From the NCBI RefSeq assembly GCF_030272615.1, contig NC_081409.1, forward strand, positions 532,560,291 through 532,624,290: a DNA stretch of 64,000 nucleotides. Direction: 5' to 3'. The translations under genes and the position numbers were made by a program. The notes under the pieces are model-generated. The model was given only the letters and a program-made list of their open reading frames with translations, had not been told where the DNA came from and did not search any database. Below, in pieces: positions 23,849-36,250 of this stretch; position 1 is the first letter of the stretch; every line of letters starts with the position of its first letter. Source of the stretch: Cryptomeria japonica. Its lineage: Eukaryota; Streptophyta; Pinopsida; Cupressales; Cupressaceae.

Positions 23849-24898
23849 CGAATTAATTCAATTAATTAAATCATTATCTTTTCAATCTCTATTTCTATCT
23901 TCCACTTCCCTTTTTTCTAAATAATGCTTTCAATTAGTCATCTCAGTTAACTATTCCATCTATTTTAATTAATCTTTTCAATTAATTGATTAATTACACC
24001 TTTTCTTTAATTCTCTCCAATCATTCTTTTTCTATCCTATAGTTATCTTTTTCTAAATAAATCTTTCTTTGTCATCAATCAATTATCCTCCAATCATTCT
24101 TTTTCATCTTTCAATCAACTTTTTTCTCAATCAGTTAACTCATTTATCTGTTCAATCTATTATGTTCCACCTCCAAATCAGTAGTTCAACTATCAATGAA
24201 CATGTGAGCTCACCCGAGTTCCACTTCTTGATCAATATGTTCCACCACTCAATCAATCCTCTCCAATAATCTATAAATTGAGCATTCAATCTCTATTTTC
24301 AACAATCATGATACAATCACAAACTTTAAATCTTTGTGTCAATTGCAAGTTGCCAATGCAATATCTGAGAGCCATCATACCACAAAGAAGAGAAGAACAA
24401 TGGAAGCTACATGCGATCATGGAATAGGGAGTTTGAATTGATTTATTTTACATTCCTATTGCTTGTTTGCATTATTTCATCGAGTTTTTTTTTTGAATTC
24501 TTTGATTAGATAGGGATTCATTATTTCCCTTTATTTCTAGTTAATTTAATGATGAATTTTAGCATACACAAGGAAATTTTGAGATAAGTCAGGAAGATGT
24601 TTGCATGAAGATTTTTGTTCAATCTTTAAAAGAAAATGCTAGAGACTGGTTTTCATATTTGCCAGTAGGTTTTATCTCTTCATGGGATGAGTTGAATGCA
24701 TCTTTCATGGAACAATTTGGTGAAAGAGTTAATCCAAGTTCAGCTATTAAAGGATTAATGGGTATTAAAAGAGAAGAGGGTGAATTTCTCCTTGTTTTCA
24801 ATCTCAGATTTGCAAGAACATTAGATGACATTCCTAGAGGTTATAGGACAAATGATGTAGTATGTTTGGTTGTTTACTTAGCTGCATTTGATGAATAA

Positions 24899-26460
24899 AT
24901 GAGCTATTTACTAAGGGATAAGGATCCTAAAACCTTGTACCAGGTTTATAGGATATAAATGGATATTGAGAACAATTTGAAATATGTAATCCCTAACGGT
25001 TATTTCACTACAAGAGTTTGTTATCTTAAGGTACCAAATATTGAAGAGAGGAGTGAGCCAAGAGTTGAAGATCAATGTCAAAGCACTTACACTTTTGATG
25101 ATCACAAAGAACATGTTATAACCTATGATTCAGATCAAAATATGAGTGAAAAGAACTTGTCTCAAATAGTGGTTATTCCTCATATTAGTGAATACGAGGT
25201 TAATAAATTTTTATATGATACAAATGATACAGATATGGAGGTAATTTCAGTGGCTACACCAGGTGATAGAATTATTAGTCCTTTCAGCAAGGATGCCACA
25301 TAAAGGGTCTATTTTCCCTCTTATGGTTTGGATGGATATGATAGCTTGTATGAAGGAGAACTCGAAGGTTGTACATCTGATGAGGATAATGATGATATGC
25401 AAGGTTTTAGTGACACAAATTCATCTTCTCGGGAATCAGTCATGTGTAATGATGGAATCTTATTGTTACACCATTCTTTGTTGATAATGCTTATAAACTA
25501 GAGAACTCCATAGTATGTTCCAATGAAGAAGATATGCTTCAGCCTGTGCTTATGCCATGACAATTTATTCAGGGTGATGAGTGTGAAGAACTAGTCAGGG
25601 TAGATGTGCTTGAAACAGGTATTTTAAGTAATGATATACTACCTATCCCATTACAAGTAACACTCTATGCAGTGGATCAAATTTTTCCCGAACTCTCTAA
25701 TCATGAGGACACATGTGAACTAGCAGATGTGGTTGGAAAAGATGAAGAAAAGAGCCAGAGCAATCATGATGATTTTGTTGAAACTTATAAGAGTGTAACA
25801 TTGAATATTATGATGCTGAAAGTGGTTATAGCTCAGATTATGATTACCTTATGCCTTATAAGGATGAATGTGAATTTGAGGTAGGAAAAAGTTTTAATGA
25901 ATCTTTTAATACATTGTTTGATGAGGATGTAGATATGGATCAGCCTCTGCTTTGCCTAAATATTTATGAGAAAGGTTTTCATATGATTTCCAATCCTTTG
26001 TATGAAGAGATGGTTGAGAAACTAGAAATGGTGAAGATTGACCAAAATGTGAATGTTGAGTTAATTTTATGTGATGAAGATCAGTTTTATCCCATGACTG
26101 GTTATGATAGCAATGTTTAAGGTATTTCAGAGGCTTATAAGAAAGGTTTATATGATAAATAAAGAGCCATCCAAGGTGATCAACAAATTTTATTCCTGCC
26201 TACTAATAGAAGTGTGCAAGAATACAAGTCAAAATTCTTAATCACATGCCAGTTGAGTGCTATCCTAATCAGAAGGGACTTGGATGATGTCAAATGCAGA
26301 ATTAGTTTACAATTTGCAAATGTTTCTGAATGTGGTCAACATGTATATGGGAATATTTTCAAGTCATTGATGACATATTTAGATGAGAGTCAAACCTTTG
26401 ACAAGGGTAAAAATTGGTGCTTCAGTTTTGATGGCCTTCGACCATCAGTCAGAATTTGAT
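24899..26460 (+). pseudogene. Acidic post-Gag coding relic of the large-LTR element
   Basis: Directly after the Gag core the same frame continues through stops at 24896, 24956 and 25301. Open pieces at 25606-25884, 25851-26120 and 26214-26459 follow in shifted frames. The translation is rich in Asp and Glu (for example ELEGCTSDEDNDDM, FNTLFDEDVDMDQP) and has no protease, RT or integrase motif. No family is recognised. It could be a tail fused to Gag in the intact ancestor, as in the Copia-type family of this window. Confidence 0.6.
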
Positions 26461-27069
26461 TTTCTCAAACTATAGTATAGGGTGTAGGGAAAGGAGGTCG
26501 ACTCTACAACCCAATGGAGATGTACAAGTGTGTTCATACTTGTGGTGGTAATATGAAAACTAAATACAATTGAGGGTTGAAGCTTTGATGAAATTAAATG
26601 GAGCTAGAAGAGAAGCTGATACCAAAATGCTAAATTACAAATGAAGGTCATAAGACTTGTACAAAAAATAACTGTATTAAGTTTTCAAAAAAGGTTGTTG
26701 ATCTTGATATGGAATGCCAAGTAGGAAGATAAATGAAGGCATGGTAAGTTTGATTTCATCTTCTCAGGCCCATATTTTATTCAAATAAAGTGGGGAGAGG
26801 ATTTTCATTTCATATCTTCTCCAAGGAATGATAGATGTAGTCCTTGAACTTCTTGTTCATGGATAGTTCTTGGAATGTAGCTTCTTTTTGAAGTTTTCCA
26901 TGAGCAATAGATTAGACCTTGTACCTATTGGAGTAGATTTATTTTTCTACTTTGGGTTGCCTTGTCCAGGTAGTTCTCTTTTTGGTCTTCGCTATATCTG
27001 GTCTTCTTAACTTGAGATTATAGATCCTTGTATCATCCTAGAGTGATGATCATCCCCAACTAGAGCCAT
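26461..27069 (+). other. 3' untranslated region of the large-LTR element
   Basis: About 600 bp without a gene, up to the 3' LTR. The phrase GATGATCATCCCCAACTAGAG precedes the LTR. A clear polypurine tract is not visible, perhaps through decay. Confidence 0.5.
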
Positions 27070-27669
27070 TGATAGTCTTGAAAATGACTATGCAAAATTT
27101 GGTGTCCTTGATAATGTTTTGTCATTTTGAATTAATGTTTCTCTTTGTGTTACCCTCAAGGTTTAAGGTTCTTAGGTTTAGATGTTCTGGGGTGAGCCTT
27201 TTATTTTAAAACCTAAAGCATGTTATGTTTCTTCATTACCCTTTTACTTAAACTTGAGGGTCTTTTCCATCATCAAGAAAGGACCATGTTCCTTTCCCTA
27301 GGCATTATTTCTTCTGTCGACCATTTAATTTTTCCTAGAGACTATGTCTTTTCTATTATGGTCGAGTCCCCTTTTAATATTTTTGTGGGCATTTATTTTC
27401 CCTAGGTTTAGCCTTAATGTTTACATCTCCATGTTTAAGTACCAAACAACTAAAAGTCCCATGAATTTTCACGTGTTTAAATGAATAGTGATGTTATGAC
27501 CCAAGCAAGAAGATTCTCAAAGGATAGCAACAAGTTTTGGGTGGACTTTGTAAAGTTGTAAGTAATGAACAAATAGATCAAACGACCCTTGCATTCCTAT
27601 GATGAAAGATGCAGGAAGGTTAAGGATCATGGCATCATGAGATGATGCCACATGTCCTAGGCAGGTTGA

Positions 27670-27894
27670 ATGAGTCCAACAATGGGGCAACTGATAGAGT
27701 TGAGATTAAGAGATGATTTGGCAATTCTTCGTCAAACTTTTAATGGGCCCACTTGGTACATTGGAAGGTCAATATCAATATTGACCATTGATGATCATAC
27801 GATGTGCCATGTTGGACAGATTTATGACGGATATATAGTGTTTTTCAAAAGGATTGATTGGGGTTGTTTCATTTTTATTCACGTGGGAAAATAA
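27670..27894 (+). other. Coding-like open frame inside the 3' LTR
   Basis: 74 codons starting MSPTMGQLIELRLRDD. The frame is related to the broken version at 14520-14730 in the sister LTR. It is probably a fossil coding piece within the LTR or an open frame by chance. No domain is recognised. Confidence 0.35.
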
Positions 27895-28482
27895 AGGCAG
27901 AAGAAGATAAGCTTGTTGACATGGAATAAACAGAGACGTGTCGAGGCACATGGATGTCGATTGAATCTCAAAAGGCTGATTTAGGAGGTGTTTTGTTGGG
28001 TTGAGTTGTATTAGTGGACAAAGCTAGCAGTACCAAAGGTGGAAATATCAACAAGTTTTCATTCCCGCCATGAAAAGAAGTTGAGATCTTTAGAAGGATC
28101 AAAGGGATAAGGATGATTCATGAGTTGGAAGCGAAGTGATCAAGGACCTATCAATAAAATAATAGGATGAATGTTGTTAGAGATTCTCACAGTAAGGCAT
28201 AAAATCAAGAAATTGTTGCCGAGAAACTTTCAAAAGATAACGACTCAGTATCCAAAAAAGGGGGATTCTGAAGCAAAAATTTCGCAATCAAGAAATCAGG
28301 AGCAAAATCATTCATGTAAGGTGAACTTGGTTAGAAGGGTAGTGGATTGGTAGTTTGAGTTTGATGATGTTTTGATTCGATAGATATAATTTCTTGAATC
28401 CATTTATTGCCACGATGAGTAGAAAATCATTGGAATGATGATTTTTCCCATGCATGAACGCCGCAAAAAAAGGTATTTTCAT

Positions 28483-28490
28483 TATAAATA
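28483..28490 (+). promoter_or_regulatory. Probable LTR TATA box (3' LTR)
   Basis: TATAAATA in TTTTCATTATAAATATAG, at the position matching 15331 in the 5' LTR. Confidence 0.6.
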
Positions 28491-29945
28491 TAGCTGGATG
28501 GTGTCTACAATTGGTAAAAAGAATAAGAAAATTCATTATCTTCTTAGAAGGTTTTGAAATGGTGAAAACGATTTTTGAGTAGTATTGTACTAAGAGTTAC
28601 GCTGAGCTCTGTGATACCAGATGGAATTACTTTGGGAGTGAGTATGCTTATAGTCGATGGAGGCTTGAAATTAGTTTCTTATCAGAACAAGCCCTACAGG
28701 AATCATCCTCTATCTCTCCTCTTTCACTCATTGGAAAAGTGTTAAAGGAGTCTTACAGAGGAAAAGAAGCAGAGCAAGGTTGGGATTGGGGCGGCAGCCA
28801 ATCATCTCAGCAATGGCATGGAAGTTGCAACACCTTCCCATCACTTTATTTTCCTCTATGAGATCCTCTTTTCATTTTCTCCAATCCTGGGCATGAAGGT
28901 TAGAGGTCCTCCTCTAGTTTAGGGGTGACTTTATTTCTTGTCAGGATCTAATTTCCCTTCCCGAAGGGAAATGCTCTATTGAAAAAAGATGATGCATCTC
29001 ACGATCCACTTGGAAGAATCTGTAGTGATAGTGGAATGGCTCAAAAGGTTTTGTTTCTAACAAAATATAGTTAGGAATCTTGGTTCTGCTTCATCATGAA
29101 TGCCAGCATGGACAATCTTTTGGGAGACTGTGATGAATATTTCTATAACAAAGTTACAAGCAATCTTATGAGCTTGTGAAAGGTGTCTCCTCTGGCCTAA
29201 AGCTTGTTTTCTCCCTTGTTTCTATAAAAGGGAATTCAAGGTGATAAGACAGAGGTCAAGAAAATTGGTCCACAAGTTTGGATCCAAACCCTTGGTCATG
29301 TATAGTAAGTCTAGATAAAATGAGTAGGCTATAATAGGAATTTGCAGAGAAAATAAAATGGGTCTTATGTCTTATTTTATTTCAGGTTCTTGAAGGAGTT
29401 ATATGTAAGATAATTTGTAACAAAAAATAGCTTATTAAATGAATGCAAGCATAGTTCAAATTCATTTTCTCTAGTGTGTAACTCTGTTATGTTTTGAATG
29501 AGTAAGATCAAGGGGTTTTTTTGTTCATTGCATTGTTGTTATGTATGTGTTTTCTATCATATGCTTTGATCTAAGGGGTCAGTTAAATTTTTAGGATAGG
29601 ATCGGCAAATTGATGGGGCTTAGACATGGATTCTGATAAGTATTTTGGGTTGGGATAGATAGATGAGATGCACTATAAGGAAGTGTTATCTTAAGATCTC
29701 AAGGTATTTTATTAATATTCTATTATGTTATATATCATCTTATGTTTTATAATTTCAGTTGCCGAATGGATAAAACATTGGTCATGGCTTTAGTCATTTT
29801 CAGTAATAGTTCTTTACTCATAGCTCATTGATAGCTTGTTGTAAATTGATAATATCAGAATATCTTTTTATTTTTATATGTCACTGCTTGTTAAAAGTTG
29901 TCTTACACTCCAAAACAGGATGAGGATCACTGAGAGCTAGCCACT

Positions 29946-30281
29946 ATTGATCTAGCTATTTATTAAGTGATTTGTGTCTAAAGGTAAATCATGTTGATCT
30001 AGCTGTTTATATATTTTGATGATAGATTACCTGTTCATGCACTAGGGTGAAATGGAAATGAATTATTAGATTGTATGAAAAGATAAGTGTGAATCGGTTT
30101 ATGCTTGTCTTAGTTATTTTGGCTTTTTCTGGTTGTACTCTATTTAAGACTGGTGTTACTGTTTGTCTGCCAAAGCACAGTGTCTACTGACAAACCGGTT
30201 TTAGGAATGTGTTTTTGCCTATACTGATTCACCCCCCCCCCTCAGTACCATTTTGGTACTATCCGTTCATCATTGAGTTAT
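29946..30281. mobile_element. 336 bp insertion with 8 bp target duplication
   Basis: The 5' LTR reads straight through GAGAGCTAGCCACTTTG, whereas here 336 bp separate two copies of TAGCCACT (29938-29945 and 30282-30289). The insert has no clear terminal inverted repeats and no TG...CA ends. Near its right end it contains CTGATTCACCCCCC and CTCAGTACC, which resembles the 3' end of plant Copia LTRs. Its class is unknown. The 8 bp duplication would suit a hAT-like DNA element or target-primed insertion. Confidence 0.7.
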
Positions 30282-30590
30282 TAGCCACTTTGTAGAATTC
30301 TCCCTCTTTGTTGAGCCCCTTTTAGGTGTGAGACCTTCTGCTTTATTTTAATGTCATTTGCAAGTGTGGTGTGGAGATTGCAGGAGCATTAAGGGATCAC
30401 CCTCGAGGATTTTGTAAAGCTCGAAGTGAAGAAGGGTTAGTATAATCATTGTCATATGTTGGTCCAAGTCCCCAAGTATCTCTAAAATAGTCTGGAGTTG
30501 GCCTCTCTGTGCGTGATTCAAGGGACTGACTTGGTTCTTTCCCCTACAACAACGTAAAACCCCCACCATGTGCAATATGTGGAGCCAACA

Positions 30591-33500
30591 ACCCTAAAGA
30601 TTGATAACAATGATAAAGCTAGGGTTTCTAATTCTTTCAACTTCTAAGCTTTCAGAAATCAAAAACATAGACAAGAAAATGAGAGAGGAACCAACTCACT
30701 CCAAAAATTCGCTTGTTGAAAATCCTTTTGCTTCTCTACAACACAATTCATAAATATCAAGCTTGCCTTTTCTTTCACCTAAAATCTTTGACCGATGGCT
30801 ATCGTTATAGCACCTAGCATTGTTGGGTAGCTAGAACATTTTAAGACCATCTCTGATGAACTTTAATCTCACTAAGATCCAATGAGGAAGTGGCATCTTG
30901 TTCATTTGTCTTAGTTGGACACAAGACTTCCACATGTGTCATCATTGATGGACCATGTGAGTCAAAAATATCTTCCAACAAACCCTCGACATCATTCTTT
31001 TGTTTGCATTGTTTGGTGACATGTATCCTACATGTTTGTCATGGTCAAGCAACCTCATCCATCATTGAGCCATTGGGATGTGTAAGAAGCATCACCAATA
31101 TTTTGATAATCATCTTTTCCATCTACTTTGTGCATGTGTACATCCACGCGACCTTCCCTTTCTACAACCAATTCACTTGCAACCTTCTCACTACATCATT
31201 AAGATATTTCATTGAAAGATTTAGCTATAACACAATATTTTTCCAATGGTCATCCCTTCTGATGTGTGCATCCACTTATGCATCATCAAGTCAGAAAAAT
31301 GAGATTTGAACTTTGCGGGTTCTCAAAATTTCATTGACAAGTTTCCTTTTGTGAAGTGTATTGACATGTCCATAATCCCATCAGTGAGATAGAATTAGAG
31401 CTTCTCCTAAGAGAAAGCTTTCACCGATGAGTGGATTACCTTTTATTGATGTCCATGTTTGCATCATCGGGTCATTAAGATATAATGAATCTCCCAGTGA
31501 TCCTCCAACACTACCCCTTTGCTAACTCCTTGTTAATAAGTGGAATTTTCCAAATAGTTGAGACTTCCGAAAGGTTACCAATAATATCCTGAGAAGCTAC
31601 TATTATTATATTCACCATGACATGGACTTCCAAATGGGATTGGTGGATTGGTGGAACATTATTTAGACTTCTACGATAGCCCAATGACTCCCAGGTGGGA
31701 CCATGACTTAGGAGCAACTTAAAGAACACTAAAGATGAAGTTACTAGGACATAAGGGAGGACTCATGCGCTAACACATAACTTAGGAAAATAAAAACATG
31801 CACATGAAGACTAAAGAAAAATATACCGATTGGTAAAATAACAAAATCCTAAGCACAAGGCCGGTTAACACAATGATATAAAAACCTTAGAGACCATTTA
31901 AGAGGAGATCTTACTGGTTGAGCTGGTCAACTAAAAATTAAAACAAAATCCTGCCTAAGGTTATTTAAATTTTTTAACCCAAAACATGTAATGAAACCCT
32001 AACCCTAGGAATTGCAAAAGAAATCCTAACATTATATTCGTTAGTTGGCCATTGATCCAAAGAACTAATAATAGATCTTGGCTCCATCTTAGGATTTCTT
32101 GAGCAATTAGTTGGAAACACCAAATCCATGACTTGTTAATTTCAATTGAAAGGATGTAACAATATTTCCTTTGATATTCAATGGTTAACATGTGGCTAGG
32201 GCTCCAGCTTTAAACCAAGCCAAGTTAAATAGAAGCTCCAATTAATTTAGAACCCATCAATTAGTATTAGCACCTTCTGTCAAATCTAGAGTTTTTCTTA
32301 AAACCCAGCCAACACTTTATCATAACATAAGATAGAAATATAAAGGGGTATGAAAAATTTTAAAGAAAAAATTGATACATACAATATCTTGTGAAAATAG
32401 GGGGGTTTTTAATTCAAGTTGTGTATTGGGAGGGGGTTATAAGAAAGGAGTTTAGGGAAATATTTTTTGAAAGTAGGGGTATTCATTAGTATGCCATGAA
32501 TACACATGATATAGCCTAGGTTCACTAAGTGAAATCCCTGTGGTTGTAGGACAACAACCCTTCCAACAAAAAATACTACAATTAATTGTGTAGAATGATG
32601 AAAGAATTGACATGTATGTGGATTGTTTTTAATTTTAACTTGTTTTGGAAAAATACCTAAAAAAAATGTGTATCATAGAAAGAAACGATTGTAGGATATG
32701 AATGATAGAATTTGACAAGCAATAGAGACATTGTGTAGAAATATCTCTCACTTAAAATTTGACTTGCCAATACTTTGATTTCAAGAATGCACAAATAAAT
32801 TTTGGGGAATATATTTAGAACTTACTATAAAATGTAATCCCCTAGTACCTAAACTTCTCTCAAATTTCATGCATAATTACTAAATCATATACAAGACATG
32901 TGGTCTCTTAACAAAATGAAAGCAAAATATGGAAGTATGAAAAGGAACATAACCTATTGTATAAAATGCCACATCTCAGAAACAACTAGCTACATGTGCC
33001 CTCCAAATATGGAATGATATTAATCATTTCATGACTCTTTATTCCATTATTAAATTTATTGTGTGGATACAACAAATAAGATTTTGGGATGTGGTTGATT
33101 TGAAAAATAATAATTAGCTTAAATTTAAAATAGAAATGAGATTGCTAATTCCATGAATTCATTAGTGGGTTGTAGTTGTACCTTGTTTAGAATTGAAGTC
33201 TTAATAGTTAAGAAGTTAGCTTTTAGGGAGTGGAGATATTATTATAAGAAAAGTAGAAGTTGGACAGGGAATGTGAGAGTAGGAGTTAAGAGGAAGAAAT
33301 CAATTTTAGGAGGCATTCTTAGTTTTTGGGGAATTATAATTCTACATGGTTTTTTTTTTGGTATGATCTTTGCATGTAACTATTGGAGGATGGAAAATAG
33401 TTTGAAATGGGAAGAAGATGAAGAAGAATCCTTTTCAAATGGTACGATAATCATGGCAATGGCAAGACCACATTTCTTAGACACATCCCATAAAACCATA

Positions 33501-34482
33501 CACATGCCTAGTCTATTGCCTCCACCTAGTGAATGCTTACATTTTGAAGTGTGTCAACTATAAGATGTATTGCTTATTTTATAGCTCTCCCTTTCATGAT
33601 GCACAAAATCTTATCACTACTTTCTTGGTTTACATCCATCACATTTATATTATACCCTTTGGGTCTTTAATGCATCTTATTCTATATAACCATTATCCCA
33701 ATGATGTAGATGTCTCTAAATATAGCTAAATATGTTAAGAATTATCTAGATCCATATATCAGTTGTCTTAAGTTATCTCTATCTAATTGGGACTCCTTAT
33801 CTTGTGGTCTTTTCTATTTAGTGAATTTCCCATACATTTTCCCATGATTTGTAGTAAATACTTCTCTATTTTAGAAGTTTCATTCCTCCTCCACCATGAA
33901 AAAATCATTCCAACTTAACCGACACACTCAGAAGATTTGACTACTTGATTGGTTGGTCTAGTGGGTCCCTCTTAACCTACCACTTAACCCAAACTTTCTC
34001 ATTCTCTATTCCCTTCATATTTTTTTCGGGGATGGATTAAATTCCTTTTTTCCACATATCCTATTTCTATTCAATTTCTTTTTGTGAACTTTAACTATCA
34101 ATGTTTCCTGTGTCAACTGCATCAACATCCCACATAGTTTAAATAGAAGATAGAAGATGTAGATATTGCACTCAAGGGGTGGGGGAGATAGAATGGTATT
34201 ACATCATGGAGTGTCCAACCTACAATTATATTTGGATCAATTATGTTGAGACACTAAATCTAAACATCTTGAGTGATATATTTGATGAAGAAAAGATAAC
34301 AAAATTTGCATATTTATTAATCAAGATACACAATAGAAGATCCAAGTTGTAGAAGGAGAAAGAGGTTTAACAGTCATAGTATTTTGTTTGGGTTTGTTTG
34401 GGATTTGCATGCTTTGCTAGCTATCTATGGGTCCCATAGGTTGTTTGTCCTCATGGACTTTATTAAAAACATCCATTCATTT
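30591..34482. other. Intergenic, no supported gene
   Basis: Mixed, moderately AT-rich sequence. Open frames at 30890-31309 and 33153-33563 (plus strand) show no recognisable domain, and no conserved homolog is visible elsewhere in the window. The first has a hydrophobic, Cys/His-rich composition typical of chance frames. No LTR termini or primer sites were found. Confidence 0.5.
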
Positions 34483-35349
34483 TGTAATGCCCACCAAAAT
34501 ACCCTAGAGAAATACACCTAATCTAACTACAAATAGAGATAATCTTTTTTTTAAAGCTCATATACTAAACAACACATACATTTATAACATCCATCTAATG
34601 CATATAAAATAAATCATCGACTAAATGCATCATTGAAAATTACATATTTTTCTAATCACAAGAAAGCATAGAACATCATAACACAACTATGCAAGTAGAA
34701 TAATAAATCATACCATTCTTTTCCCTTAGGGTATCTCAACATCACTACTTTTAAGAGTAACATCCTATAGACTAATTTCATTTTAGAACACCAATTGAAA
34801 AGTTACTAATCCTCATCACTACACATCCATTCTATTCATTATGAATCTAAACACATGTCCCTTCATAAAATAGTACTAGATCATAATCTAAGATTCAAAA
34901 TACCTAACAATATGATTACTAACATACACAAGTACATGAAGTATAACATCAATTATTAACTATTATAAGTTTATGATAACAATCATAATTACATAGATTA
35001 TGTTCTAATATAAATCCACATGAAGAGATAATAAAAATCCAAGTCCACACACACAACATCCAATGAAGAACATCCCAATGTAAGAAGGCATCAAAACACT
35101 CGACCATGTGGAACCAAATAGGAACCACCCCCCATGCTAGGAGATGACATGGGGTTACAACAATCACTCAAGACCTAGGTTGACACCTAACAACCATGGA
35201 ACTCATCATAGCACATAATGAACTCAATATAACAATAATCACATAACTTGACAAGGCTGAAATCAACAATAGACTCTTCCAGAGGTGTACAATAAATCAT
35301 GGCATATGGACATGGTCACATGTATGAATGGAGTGTCATCACATGTTGT

Positions 35350-35545
35350 CCTCATATAGAAGGGAATATGACCATCCTTACTAGTCACACTCCTACGTGC
35401 TAGCCTCACAAAGAAGGTAAATATGCACCCATAGTAGACATGTATTCTATCCTCACAAAGAAGATAAATCCATACTCCTAATAGCCATACATGCTACCCT
35501 CACAAAAGAAGGGTGAAAAAAATCCCTTAATAAACATGTGGAGCC
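35350..35545. repeat. Diverged tandem repeat, about 47 bp x 4
   Basis: Variants of CCTCACAAAGAAGG recur near 35350, 35404, 35451 and 35498. Each is followed by text like TAAATATGCACCCATAGTAGACATG. Confidence 0.65.
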
Positions 35546-35956
35546 ATCTCAACCTATGTGAGTACAAGGGAGATTGACTTGCTATCTCATATGGCCCAAC
35601 AAAATATAATTATCTTATTAGGTGAAACACAACCCAATCAATTATTAGATGTTATCATTGAATTACAAAAAGGAAAACTTCCATTGTGCCCTGTCAATCT
35701 AGGTGCCAAGCAACCTGACTCATGTGACCCTGGTCATCACAAGGAAGCCCACTCCCCCTAATAATATGCCAAGCCATAGGGTAACACATAAAATGACATC
35801 ACAACACATACATAATGAAACATCATAGAACATCATGAACCAATCAAAATTTCTCAACACAGACTACACATGCCTCTAGGAACTCACACAATCCATACTA
35901 GGACTTTACAACACTAAAATTAACCTTTATGGGCCTTCTAGAGTAATTTAGCTCTT

Positions 35957-36250
35957 TTGGTATGCACAGTGGTGTTCATCAGTTGTAGGATGGCATTTCT
36001 GGGACATTGCCTAGTGTTTTTGGTTCATTGCATGGTGTTTTTGGTTCATTGCATGGCATTTTTGGTCCATTGGTCAGCATTTTGGGTACATAGGTTAGCT
36101 TTCTCAATCTATGGGTTAGCTCTCCTGGTCAATTTGTCATCACTCTGGGTCTAAACAATGGAATTTTTGGTATGCATAGCAACATTCCTGGTAGATAGGG
36201 TGGTGTTCCTAGTTAGTATGGTGGTGTTTTTGGTTGATTTGGTGGCATTT
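35957..36250. repeat. Degenerate 21 bp minisatellite
   Basis: GGTGTTTTTGGTTCATTGCAT is repeated exactly once more and then many times in decayed form. In one frame the period gives a seven-residue repeat such as FLVHCMV. After about 36150 the period loosens to roughly 30 bp, with GGTGTTCCTGG-like cores. Confidence 0.7.

Larger units (their letters stand above)
18298..24570. mobile_element. Solo LTR inside gag, itself interrupted by a Gag-protease element
   Basis: It starts TGTAGACACCTAAAAATG and ends AGCATACACA. The near-match duplication is AGGAG (18293-18297) and AGGAA (24571-24575). Excluding the inserted element it is about 1,435 bp. It is AT-rich with a possible TATA (CTATAAATTG, near 24279). 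No internal coding belonging to it is present, so it is read as a solo LTR left by LTR-LTR recombination. Strand is unassigned. The TATA and the TG start suggest plus. Confidence 0.75.
18102..24898 (+). pseudogene. Gag of the large-LTR element, split by a solo LTR
   Basis: The N-terminal part at 18102-18297 includes FNGIQGLPNPIPTN and a LPSFNGKGLESA segment typical of the start of Gypsy Gag. The reading resumes at about 24571 with EISQEDVCMKIFVQSL, then ARDWFSYLP, WDELNASFMEQFGER and the retrotransposon Gag core. It stops at 24896. Removing the inserted LTR and one copy of its duplication brings both halves into one frame, so the frame was open when the LTR landed. Gag forms the RNA-packaging particle. 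Confidence 0.82.
7643..30590 (+). mobile_element. Large-LTR Gag-only Gypsy-like element, hosting four later insertions
   Basis: The LTRs start TGATAGTC(C/T)TGAAAATG (7643 and 27070) and end CCA(G/A)CA (17100 and 30590). A perfect 5 bp target duplication ACCCT flanks the whole element (7638-7642 and 30591-30595). With the insertions removed, the LTRs are about 3,197 and 3,177 bp and the interior about 3.7 kb, for a total near 10 kb. The interior holds a plus-strand gag relic and an acidic coding relic but no protease, RT, RNase H or integrase. The plan is that of a LARD/TR-GAG-type non-autonomous element. Insertions lie at 7853-14108, 18298-24570 (itself holding 19016-23848) and 29946-30281. 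Confidence 0.88.
27070..30590 (+). repeat. 3' LTR of the large-LTR element
   Basis: 3,521 bp, or about 3,177 bp without the 336 bp insert at 29946. It runs through the place where the chromovirus sits in the 5' LTR (CCATCATCAAGAAAGGACC near 27269) and so shows the empty site. Many scattered substitutions separate the two LTRs, which makes this one of the oldest insertions here. Confidence 0.88.

Noticed and set aside
29746-29790. GTTGCCGAATGGATAAAAC considered as a tRNA-like start
   Set aside because: No cloverleaf can be completed downstream, and the sister LTR has different sequence here.
30890-31309. Plus-strand open frame of 139 codons
   Set aside because: Composition is that of a chance frame, no domain is recognised, and there is no promoter or gene structure around it.
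33153-33563. Plus-strand open frame of 136 codons
   Set aside because: It has no recognisable domain and lies in plain AT-rich DNA. A run of T gives an artificial hydrophobic stretch.
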